A DNA stretch of 64,000 nucleotides, taken from Azadirachta indica. Taxonomy: Eukaryota > Streptophyta > Magnoliopsida > Sapindales > Meliaceae. The notes beneath the pieces are model-generated. The model was not told the DNA's origin, made no database searches, and saw only the letters and a program-made list of their open reading frames with translations. Location of the stretch: NCBI GenBank assembly GCA_022749755.1, contig CM040448.1, positions 4,772,481 through 4,836,480 on the forward strand. Direction: 5' to 3'. The translations under genes were made by a program, and so were the position numbers. Shown here one piece after another: positions 50,132 through 60,670 of the stretch (positions within the stretch are counted from its first letter, which is position 1; the number at the start of each line of letters is the position of its first letter).

Positions 50132-51502
50132 GCTATTAATAGTTAGCGCTAACTATGGGAAAGGATAAAAAGCTAATTTATTATTATTTAAGAAGAGGTT
50201 AGCACGGCGACAAAATTTTATGGTAAAGGATAAGGTATAAATTTATTTTTATTCATATTAATTTCATGTATGGATTTATTTAAATAATTAAATCTATTAT
50301 CATGTGATCTGAGCGTCATCTTATTGAGAAACCTCCATTCTACCATTCATTGATTGTATATGCTAGATATTATTTCAATTTCTATTAATTAATTATTCTT
50401 ATAAATTGTTTAGTGGAAAATATGTGAAAACTACCTAACTTTGATTGTGTATATATTAAAATATATTATCTCAATTTGGTTTCAATCAAATTTTATAGTA
50501 AAATTTGGGCAAAGGAATTTATAAGTTTGTGATGATTCTGATTCTAACAATGAAGATGGTTGCTTTTAAATTTATGTAAAAAAAAGGACAGTTTGGTGTA
50601 AATAAAAAAAAGTGTAATATTTTAATAATAATATAAATAAATAAACACTATTATAGTTTTAAAAAATAAATAATATGTTTGAGTTTAAAATAAAAAAAAT
50701 TATTCACGTCCCTTATAAATATCATTAGGGTTTAATAATAAATATCAATTAAGTTCGAATCTAAATATAATTATGGTTTCTCTTAAAGGAAGTGTGTTCG
50801 ATTTTTACCAGTTACACTAGTAGGAATTTTCTCATAATATAGGACTTTTCTAGAGATTTTTGGATACTGAGTGCACTACAACTGCAGGTTATCTTTTTAG
50901 TAGAATTCTAGATTATATACCAGTAAATATCTAGTTACAGATTTGTAATATGTAATCTTTAAAAAAATATGGTTGTGGTTTAAAATAAATATCTTTAAGT
51001 CTAATATAAAATATTCTCATAATCCAAAATTAAATATCAGTTGCGTCTATTTTAGAATATAATAATAAATATCATTCGAGTCTACAGGTAAATATAATTT
51101 GAATTCAATATTTATAATTTACATATCTTCATCTATTGATTTTTTATTCTTTTTAAATTTAAATATTTATATTTTGTGACAAAGTTATCTAAAACTTTAG
51201 TATTTGACCCAAAAAAATCAAAATATTAGTTGTGTACTAGTTTTTCCCTCCTCTGCTTTAATTAGATTGTACATAAGTGACTTGTAGCACCACCACTCAG
51301 TAGATAAATTTTAAAGACCACTAATTGCTTATATTTTATACTTCTTTGATGTAAAAGCACATGTTGATGATGATATTATGAGAACAATATATGGTAGTGA
51401 AGCAACTACAATACCACAAGTATCTTCCTTGCGAGGATTTTTGTCCTAAATCATATATTTGTTAATACCCCGAAAAACTTGGATATAATTAATAAATATA
51501 TG

Positions 51503-51534
<32 letters not shown>

Positions 51535-51770
51535 TATACATAAGGCCTTAATTTATATATTTGCACCTTAAATTGCCATGCTGAGATTAAGAGAAAACAA
51601 TTAATATACTATTGGTTAGTGTAAGTTAATCCCCAACAAAATAATTTATGTTACAGTATGTATATATATGAACACGTAAACATACTATATATATTGTATA
51701 TTGCGTCATGTGGTGTCAATTAATTTATATAAGATACTAACTGATATTGAAATTCTTTATATATATGTAG

Positions 51771-52007
51771 GGACAGGATCAACAGCCCTTTTTTTTTATA
51801 AAAATCTTACATCAATTGTACACTGTTGGATATAAGCACATCCAATAGTTGAAATTACATCTGACATATACATTAAGTATAAATACATTAATTATACATT
51901 AATTACATGGTCAGATGTAATTTCAACCGTTAAATATACTTATATCCAATGGTCTATAATTGATGTAAAATTTTGTGTAAAAAAAATTAGACTACTAATC
52001 CTGCTCC
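51771..52007. mobile_element. Palindromic MITE, copy 1
   Basis: 237 bp with inverted arms of about 95 bp. The left end begins GGACAGGATCAACAG and the right end, reverse-complemented, begins GGAGCAGGATTAGTAG. The arms continue to match through TTACATCAATT, TTGGATATAAG and GTTGAAATTACATCTGAC. TA dinucleotides flank the element. It lies inside the 49.7-53.7 kb LTR pair. A second copy is at 63638-63838. Confidence 0.75.
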
Positions 52008-52445
52008 ATATATATATATATATATATATATATGTAATGTATTTATGTTAGTTTATGGGTGCTTTAATTATCTTTCGCAATTTGGCGCGATAAATTAATT
52101 AATTTCCTTATTTAATACAATTGGATTCCTGTAATAAGAGAATATATAAATATTTGCTGGTAATTAATTATTATATATATTATTGTTGTTATTTGAGATT
52201 TGGGTTTGGTATAAGTGATGGGTATATTCATGGTTGTGAAAAGAGATCTGATAGTGCATGGATATGCAGTTATGCCTAAATTGTAAATTACTGAAGAGTA
52301 GTCTATAAAAATTCCGCGATAGCATGGCCTGGCAGTATTCTTAGGTTTAAAGATGTCGAGTGCAATGCCATATCATGCTAACGACCCTGTTGAAATTACA
52401 GTAAAGAAGCCTGAGACTATAAAAAAAATGATGTATTTTCGCATT

Positions 52446-52810
52446 AAAAAAAAATTTGACCACAGTTCATATCAAAAGATTAAAAAGTTCTTATAAAAAG
52501 ATCTAACCACATTTTACATCAAAAGAATCAAGAAGTTCTCTCAAAAAAATCTGATCAAAGTTCAGATCAAAAGATCAAGAAGTTTTTGTAAAAAGATCTG
52601 ATCTTAATTTAGATTAAACAACGATAATTGGAAAAAATTTTTGCGAAAGGATCTGACCACAATTCAGATCAAAAAATCAGAAAAACTTTGCCCATTCAGC
52701 AAACTATCACAAAAAGATCTAACCTTAGTTCGAATCAGACGACGAAATAAGTTTCAAAAAAGTTGTTGAAAGAATATTTGACCTCAATTCAGACCACACA
52801 ACAACCTGGA
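52446..52810 (+). repeat. Diverged tandem array, about 47-60 bp unit, seven copies
   Basis: Units share the pattern AAAAAGATCTGACCACAATTC followed by AGATCAAAAGATCAAGAAGT. The first three are about 47 bp and later ones are longer and more diverged. There is no coding frame. Confidence 0.7.
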
Positions 52811-53347
52811 GAATCACAAAATTTGATGTATTCAGAGATTGGTCACAGTCTAGGCCTTATTTTTTATCTTTGTTCGAGATTAGCAAAATTTGTTTTATTT
52901 GAGAAACACAAAGAAGACTTGAAAATAAATTTAGGTTACAAAACATCCTAGTACGCAATTTCTATTTTATTTTACATGATTTGCTTGATAAAGACAATGG
53001 AAGAAAAAATATTGCAAGTAAACATTGATGGCTAAAAACAAAATAAATAAATAGCTCCAATTTAATTATTAAAAATTTTGAATACCAGAAACATAACTCT
53101 CTAAATTCTTATTTCTGCTTTCTATATTTTTCTACCCGAAAAGAAACTTCTCTAGGTTAAGCATCGAAAGGTTTTGTCGGTAAAATCGGCTTCGTTGATC
53201 ATTATTTGTTTTACAGTCCTCATCTACAATAGAGAGAAGGAATTGTTGTTCGATACCTAAGTTCAAGTTTAAGGTTCAAGTTTGTAAATCGTTTTAAATT
53301 AAGTTTCTATTGAAAGGGTTAGTTTCACTGAAAACTGGGGGGTTTGG

Positions 53348-53746
53348 TGTTTGGGAAAATATTCTTGGGCTCATGAAATTAATGGGTTTCTTGCTAACTG
53401 GCCTAATACTTGGACAGTTCCAACACATCCTGTTCAGTTCAGTTTATGAAGGATTTTGGTTATCACACAAGTGAATCTGATTGGTCTATAAAATTGTCAC
53501 TGGAAGAAATCCTTATGAGAAAGGAAAAATTAGAATTAGTAGTCCTAATTTGAGACAAATTAGTCTCAAATTAGGATTCTGCAAGATACACTCTATATTT
53601 TATCAGAATTTTTAATGTTATTAGAATAAGAAAATTAGTACTTATATATATATATAAAATATTCTTTTCATGTAAATTGATCCGCGAACTTTCTGAAATA
53701 AGCAATAAAGTAGTTTTTTCTTTTTGGATGAAAAAGAGAAAAATTT
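53348..53746 (+). repeat. LTR-like copy 2
   Basis: Begins TGTTTGGGAAAATATTC after a G-rich tract. It carries an insertion that creates a perfect 12-bp inverted repeat with a 6-base loop (53545-53574), absent from copy 1. Confidence 0.65.
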
Positions 53747-54137
53747 AATTTTTATTTTGTGATATCAAAGTTATAAATTTTGGTATCCATAATTATAATA
53801 TAAATAAAATTTATGAAAACTTTGAGATATAAATCCACCAATAAAAGTGTAAGGATTCTTTTAATAAAAGTTAATTGAATAACTGAACAGACTTTTAATG
53901 GTTTAACATTCAATAACGTATGGTGTGAATACCTGTTAGTTAAAAGTGATCACAAATATATTATATTTCATAAAAAATAAAAAATCAAGGACCTAAATGC
54001 AATTGATAGCTAATCAATTTTGCTCAAGCGAAAGCAAGCCAGCTGATGGCTAATCATCACAGTCAAACTAGCCAATAAAAGTTGCTGCCTGTTGCTAAAT
54101 CCAACGGTGAAAATGATATAAAGTGTATTTGGGGTGT

Positions 54138-54407
54138 CACGTGGGGCTCACACGTGTCTCTTACGCCGAGTATGTGAACAGCATTACATAAAATTGAAAA
54201 TTAAATATTCTCGTACTGAAGGGAATACTTTTTATATTATATTTCAGAAAATTAAAATTTTAAAATAATCATTGTTTGAAAAACTTGATTAAAGGATTTA
54301 ATTTGGTGATTAAATGATAAATCACATCAACAAGTACAGGAAGAAACGAAACAAAGGGGCCAACTTTGTTAATATTCTATGGAACAGCCAATTAGACAGA
54401 GCACGTG
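54138..54407. promoter_or_regulatory. Three orphan G-boxes
   Basis: CACGTG occurs at 54138-54143, 54151-54156 (13 bp apart) and 54402-54407. No gene start is nearby; the 3' end of the RVE1-type gene is 2.4 kb to the right. Function is unknown. Confidence 0.3.
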
Positions 54408-56848
54408 AGTTTGATCAACGGTGGAGATCTACCCAACACAACTATCCTTTCAGCTTCATTATTTAGATGTGTGAGGATCTAGATGAGGCATATTATTAAT
54501 GGAGGATGTTTGGTCGTACCAACGTAATAGTATGCGAGCATAGATAAATAGATTACTTATACAAAATTCTAGAATCAATTAGGATTGGTTAAAAAAATAT
54601 CGATATCCAAAAAAATTCGATCATATATGTAATTCGATCTAATTTTAATCTTACTATAAAAAATTCAGAATTTTCAGTCAAATTTTGATCTTCATTAAAA
54701 TTTTTTAGGCTGAATCAAATTTTTTTTATTTTTTTATATTTTTCATCAAATTAATTAATTTTATTATATTAATAAATTTAAGTATTATAAAATCAAATTA
54801 TATTTATCAAATTAAAAAGGTAATATTGATATGTAAATAAGTGTAGTTTTGCTCTCAAATTTAAATTAAAAAATTGAAAATAAGAATTTAAAAATAAATC
54901 AAACTGATTAGTTCGATTCAAGTTTGATCCAATCTTTTTTTTACATTCTATTCGAGTATTATTCTTAATATGAATTGTATTTTATTCATAATATAATAGA
55001 ATACAATTATTTCAATAAAATCCAAATCAATAGAATTTCAAAATGATGATCCAATCTCAAAAATTAAAATGCCAAAATTTTCATGTTCAATTTGATTTTT
55101 AAAAAATTCAGATTAGATAGGCTCTTATCCACCCCGAAAATCAATATAGATAAATAGTTTAATTTGAATAGTCAGAAGTTAGCACCTTTCATTTTTTCAT
55201 CTTAGGTAGAATTCGCATTAAATATGAGATCTATTATCTAGTATAAGTAGAACTTATTATATTAGAGTGTGATAAAATTTTTTTTTTTTTGTAAGGACAC
55301 ATATCCCCTTGTGTGAAAACAAATATTGCCCAAATTAAGTATAAATGTTTGGATCAAACTAGAGCATATTAGATCCGACTCTATCAAAACTCTCCATTTT
55401 CTAGTAAATTTTTAATGTAATACTAATAAATTATACATGTAATATATAATCTTAAAATATATATATGTAGAAGATGATTAAGGATTTCAAATACCCCGAT
55501 TAAGCCTTTCAATGGCTAACATATATAGATAACCTAATTAAGGGCTTCAGAGGCCAATAAAAAAAGCCCAATACAGTGGCCTCCAAGACAGGTTACAGCC
55601 TGTAAAACCATAAAATAATTTTGCAATTGCACTACTATACAATCCTCGGAAAAAATGGCTGCAATAGGAATACTGCTCAGTGTATTTGTTGCAACCTCTT
55701 TCTTTCTCCTTCATGTTTCCAGAGTGAGGTGTGAGCTGGACCTTTGTCTGGGCTTGAGTTTAGGTTGGATGGAAACGAGTTAGAAGCCCACTACTTCCAA
55801 CTAAGATTGTTACATGCAAAATAAAATAGCATATTTATTTAGTGTGAAGTTTCTAATAGGATGAAAAGTTTCTTAGCTTTATCGTGTCTCCTAGGGTTTG
55901 GCTTCAAGATGGATTTATGCATTAAAGATTCAAAATAAATAGTTTCGCCACTGTTTTTTAGAGATACAAATTCTATTTGAGAATCCTATTAAATTTAGGC
56001 AAGAGAGAATTATAATAGAGATCAAAGAGTACAGTTAATAGCTTGGAGAATGGTGTGACAGAAATTTGACAAAACTTTAGATTGTAAATGAAAATCCGAG
56101 AAGAGAAAACCAAGGGAGGCTGATTGCTTGTCTCATTAATTCATGATACTTTTTCGTACAGGTTTTCATAAATTCATCCTCTATTTATGATCACCTTCAC
56201 CCATCACCCAATCATTAATGGAGATCCACCTTACAGAATCATGATGTTAGAAATATGGTCTGAAAACAATCTTATAATCTGCAATCTAAAGAATGGGTTG
56301 GCAATAGCTATAGGCCATTGACACACCTACTCCCGCAAAAGCCAGTTGATAACAGAGGCAGAATAACAAAACAAAAAAACAGGAAAAGGAAAGGCCATTA
56401 ATATTATGTATCTGTAGCAGCACATACTTACACATTACTTGTCAAGAGAAAGCTCGTCTCAGATTATATAATATCATACAAAAAGATAAAACAGAATTAG
56501 TGACCAGGATGGAATTCACAGACCTAAGAAACAAAAGAATCAAAGGGAATATAAGACCTAGTCTTAAGGACCATAAGAGAGGAACCAAAAAAATAGGCAA
56601 CGGAAAAGATAAGAACGTACAAAGAGGACTATGGAGGATTGAACAGTTACAGATGCAAAACAAGGTTAGTAGTGAGAATTTGTCCAGCAGCGGCAGCGAT
56701 ATGCATTAGCTTATTTCTCGTTCCAAATCATCTGGCGGCTGAAACCAGCTACAGTTGGACGTTATCTGCATCCGAATCAGTTCCTTCGACCTGGCAAGAA
56801 GATGACCTATTTACTAAAGAAGGAAATTCTAAGAATCGAGCGCTGTCA

Positions 56849-59244
56849 CTAGTAACAATGACGGAGTCTTTGCTCTTCCCTCTCATCCCCTGTTACTGCT
56901 GACAGTTGATGGTCCCTCTCTGCCATACGTTTTTTGTATGGCACAAAACCTTTAATATGCTTCATTGGGCTGGATCTTATTACAGAGAAGGCTGAATTCT
57001 CACTTGGTTTTAGCTCAAAAACTTTGTCGGATCCCTTTTCTTCTTTGTCTAACGGTTGTTGGCAACTCTGAGTCTCAACATCGGAATTTTTATCAAAATT
57101 GTCATCCTCGTTTATTGATTTGGAGTTTGAACCAGTCCAAGATCCTTCCTTCCAAAATTCTTTATCCTGCACTTCCTTCAAAATAGAATCTAAATGCATT
57201 TTCATTGGCTCTGGCTGACCATATGGAGTGATGGGAAACAGTATACCACCACAGAAGGTCCACCTTGGCAGACGAGCACCGGAACCACCTTCTATCAGAC
57301 TTAAGTTTTCATCTGGGCAATGAATGCAACAGGGAGCTTCAGACCCTGTATGCGGCAATTGCTTCTGGAAACATTTTGTGTCCCCTGCCGGTGATTCTGA
57401 AAGCTTCAATGGTATCAATTGCAAAGGTTTTCCCTCATTCACATGTTGAGGAGATAATTTACAAGCGCCTGGAGTTGAAGACATTGGTCTCTGGGAGTCG
57501 GTTACTAATACAGTTGTTCCAAAGAGCTTCAGAGTCCGGGTAGGTACTCCCTCTTTAGCAAATTCTTGAGAAGACAAACCCAATTTCAAAACATCCTAGC
57601 CAACGGAAATAATAGAAGCATATCAAAAACACTGTAAATTTTTTTGTTAATTTATCAGAATTTGACCAAAATCTGATTGCTAAACTAGTGGATTAGTACC
57701 ATGGGAGATTGCTCATCAGGAACTGAATCGGTTGTTTCAAGCACAGGTGATGGAGGTATATTTTCTTCAGGTGATGAATTGGGTTGAGAAACTGTAAACC
57801 CAGCTAGATGGGCAGGGGCAACAGGTGAAACGGGTGATAAGCTATCATTTGGTGAGTTTGAATCAGAAGAACCAAAGGCATCTGAGCCCACAGCAGAGAA
57901 TACTGATGTAGGAGATTGGTTTTCTGGTTCTGAAGTTGATAAATTTGGGGATGAAGATCTTCTAGGAAGCTCTGGATTTGGGCTCTCTCTGACCCGTGGA
58001 TAAACCAATTTACGAGGATAAGGGTGCATAGGTTTTCGTTTTGGTCGAGGAGGAGGAATATCAATGGGCTCCATTGGACTAGTGCTGTAGCCACTGCAGT
58101 CACGAGCAACCTAACCAAAGGGAAAAGAACAGCAGTGTAAGAATAACATTAAGCACAAACCAATTAACCCTGGTAAAATTGTTCACGGACTGTGGGTTCA
58201 CTCATAATTCAACTTACTTTAGTAGATAGCATATATTGATTTTATGGTAAAATGGACACTGGAATAAGAGCAGTAAACCTTAGTAAAGAACTTCTGAGCA
58301 TGGCTTCGAATCTGAACTGCAGTCTTTGTGCCCACATGTTCTGTTAGGAAAACAGAATGGTTTTATACGTCTGGGACATTGTTAACATATTTCTTCAAAA
58401 TAATAATGGCTCACACAATTTACCCTCTATCTTCCGCCAAGCTCGACCATATAGCTTTAGAGCTTCAACGAATTTCTTATGCTCCTCTTCCGTCCATCTT
58501 TCTCTTTGTTTTGTAATTGTGTATGGTTTTCTCGGCTAATCAAAATAAATAAAAAGTAGAGTTAGTGACTATGAAGAATCCTTTTTCTTACCAGAGAATC
58601 AACACACAGAAAAGCTACACAGGACTAGAACCTTGGGAGCATAGTCGTTCCCACAAGAGAACTGATCTTTTATTTCAAGGCCAGTTACAGGATGCAACCC
58701 AGCATCATATGAAATTTCATTGCCAGTAGAGAAAGCCGAATTTGAATGAGTACCTCCACATTGATCCTATATCCAAAAGGAAAATTAGAAGACATTTAAA
58801 ATAGGGGGCTTCACATAATATTCCCACTTAGTTCACTTATTTTCCTTAATTCAAAAACTCCTGAAAAATCTTAATGGCACAACTTCAATTGGATAAAGTG
58901 ATAAACAAACAAAGCTTCATTCAAACCAATTATACATCAAAATTAAACATTTACTTCGATATTCAATCAACTAATGCATTCCAGTAAAGAAGAAATCCAC
59001 ATATTTTTAAGAAATCAAAATTCAAGTAACAGATCAAGCAAATTTGGTCCAACCTAAGACCTAGAAATCCAATAATTATTTTCTAAAAAAATAAAATAAA
59101 ATAAAATAAATCCTGCAATAATTCAAGTGATCTTATCTTCTTTAAATAGATTAAAAAAATAAATCAACAGAAAAAAAAAGAGAAAGAGAATTGAATACAT
59201 ACTTGAACAGCCATAGCTGCAGAAACCATTAATCCTAAAACCAT
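56849..59244 (-). CDS. RVE1: REVEILLE1-type MYB-like clock/auxin transcription factor
   Basis: Six exons give 1509 nt and 502 aa: 59203-59244, 58632-58766, 58424-58535, 58279-58340, 57700-58110, 56849-57595. All joins are GT-AG and in frame. The single MYB repeat spans about 65-117 ([20 protein letters not shown]) and ends with the SHAQKFF signature (109-115). It is followed by the family's proline-rich [13 protein letters not shown] (about 132-144). C-terminal blocks [10 protein letters not shown] and FKPSE-like [11 protein letters not shown], followed by GFVPYKKR, match RVE1. Such proteins bind evening elements in the nucleus and couple the circadian clock to auxin and seed dormancy. It is longer than Arabidopsis RVE1 (387 aa from memory), through the middle region. 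The N-terminal exon ([14 protein letters not shown]) is short and less conserved, so an alternative start is possible. RVE2 or RVE7 are other possible names, but neighbourhood supports RVE1. Confidence 0.94.
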
Positions 59245-59260
59245 ACAAGATCTCCTTCTC

Positions 59261-59281
59261 TTATAAGAACAAATTCAGCAT
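59261..59281 (-). other. Short upstream ORF in the RVE1-type leader
   Basis: An ATG at 59281 opens a six-codon frame (MLNLFL) that stops at 59261, 16 nt before the main ATG. If transcribed, it could reduce or time translation of the main frame. Confidence 0.4.
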
Positions 59282-59635
59282 GCAGAATCAACACTCTTAG
59301 CTAAAACAACAGTTCCTTCTCTTCCTCTTCCCGCAATCAAAACGAAACAAAATCATCATAAATCCGAGATTTCACTTCCTTTCTCCTCAAAATCTCCCAA
59401 CTTTCAAACTGGTTCGATTCACTTTTTCTCCTCATTAGTCAGACGCAGCAACACACAACGGAAAGGAACAGCTGTAAGACTTTAAATTTAAATTTAAATT
59501 AAGAGAAAAATGAAATGAAATTAGGAAGAAGGAACTGGAACTGAGAAACAGAGAGAAACAGAGACAGTAAATTAATGGTTATAATAAAGTCTATCGGGCT
59601 TTTTAGGAAAAACAAAAGGGCAGAAAGGAGGGTTG

Positions 59636-60670
59636 CCACGTCAGTATCTTTTTTTCTTTTCATTTTCAATTTATTATTTTTTTATTGGAAATCTCGAGAA
59701 TTCGACAGAATCTTGTGGCTCACGTCGAAAGACCGCCTTGACAAGTGGCGATCTTTGTCCTGTCCCTCCGCTTTTTATTACTCAGCGTGTTCAATTCGGT
59801 GGGAGAAATTCAGCCACTACAATCAACTCCCACTCGCAAGCCCCGTGCTTCTCAGTCACTCCACCCTACTCGATCGCCACGTGTCCAAAGCAACCTTTTT
59901 TAATTTAAATTAATTATTTATTATTAATTGAGACAAAATAAAAGATAATTGGGTAATTTTACAATGATTAACATATTTAATTCATGTAGTAATTAAAAAA
60001 CGATTTCTTTTTGACTTGAGCTGGCGCAGGCGAAGTTTAATGTGAGCCACACGAAAGGCAGCAATTGGTCAGAAAGGCGAGTGTGGTAAATATTATACTC
60101 GCAGGCAGTGAGAAAAAATGAAGTGGGTAAAATACGATATTTAGAGAAATTTAAAATATCTGCAGCCTACCAAAATGAAGGAGATGATGATGATGAAGAA
60201 GATTGATGGGAGGAGGAGAGATAGAGCCTCTCAGGTGACTTTACCTGCACTTTTCTCCACGTCATCACCACTTGCCGCCCTTTCTAATCAGCATCGCCAC
60301 GTGTAATAAGTCGAAGGAGGAGAGAGAAAACGGATATGGATGGTTCTAGACCACTCGTTTCTTATTGGACTGATAATAAAATAATGCAAAAAATTTCAGA
60401 CCACATGTTTGGAAAATTAGGGTTTCTGAAGTTTCTGGGGACGTTGAAAGTGAGTGTTTTTTAAGCCATGATGGAACGCTTTTAAGGAAATGAAGTAAGA
60501 GACATAAAGGTACAATAATTTATTTATTTTTAAATAATGAGAATTATTTATTTATTTATTTGTTGAAAAATAAAATGAAATAAAGATGGATGCGGAGAGA
60601 AACTTAGAGAGAATTCTTAAGAATGAAAGGTAGGGAGGGGGGGCGGATAAGGCTGAGAGAGTGCCACGTG
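59636..60670 (-). promoter_or_regulatory. RVE1-type promoter with five ACGT elements and an evening element
   Basis: Upstream of the ATG at 59244 there are three G-boxes with the same GCCACGTGT context (core at 59878-59883, 60298-60303, 60665-60670). Two CCACGTCA elements lie at 59636-59643 and 60257-60264. A perfect evening element AAAATATCT is at 60153-60161. G-boxes bind bZIP and PIF-type bHLH factors, and the evening element binds CCA1/LHY/RVE proteins. Presence is seen; use is inferred. Confidence 0.5.

Larger units (their letters stand above)
49733..53746 (+). mobile_element. Decayed LTR element pair with non-coding interior (LARD-like)
   Basis: Two direct repeats of about 400 bp (49733-50131 and 53348-53746), roughly 85% alike by eye, start with TGTTTGG and enclose 3.2 kb without any pol or gag frame. 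The second copy is preceded by a polypurine-like ACTGGGGGGTTTGG, as for a 3' LTR. It is also followed by TGATATCAAAGTTAT, which resembles a Copia primer-binding site. The structure could be one non-coding element or the product of recombination between related elements. The interior holds a MITE and a 47-bp tandem array. Confidence 0.55.
48777..56848. other. 8-kb region between the EXPA13 start and the RVE1-type 3' end
   Basis: 48777-49000 is the EXPA13 leader and near promoter, with a T-rich tract. The decayed LTR pair fills 49.7-53.7 kb. A (CATA)n/(TA)n microsatellite lies at 51503-51540 and a (TA)n tract at 52009-52033. 54540-55140 is AT-rich repeat-like DNA that ends in GGCTCTTATCCACCCC. 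55480-56500 shows no supported gene. No coding frame here is supported. Confidence 0.5.
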
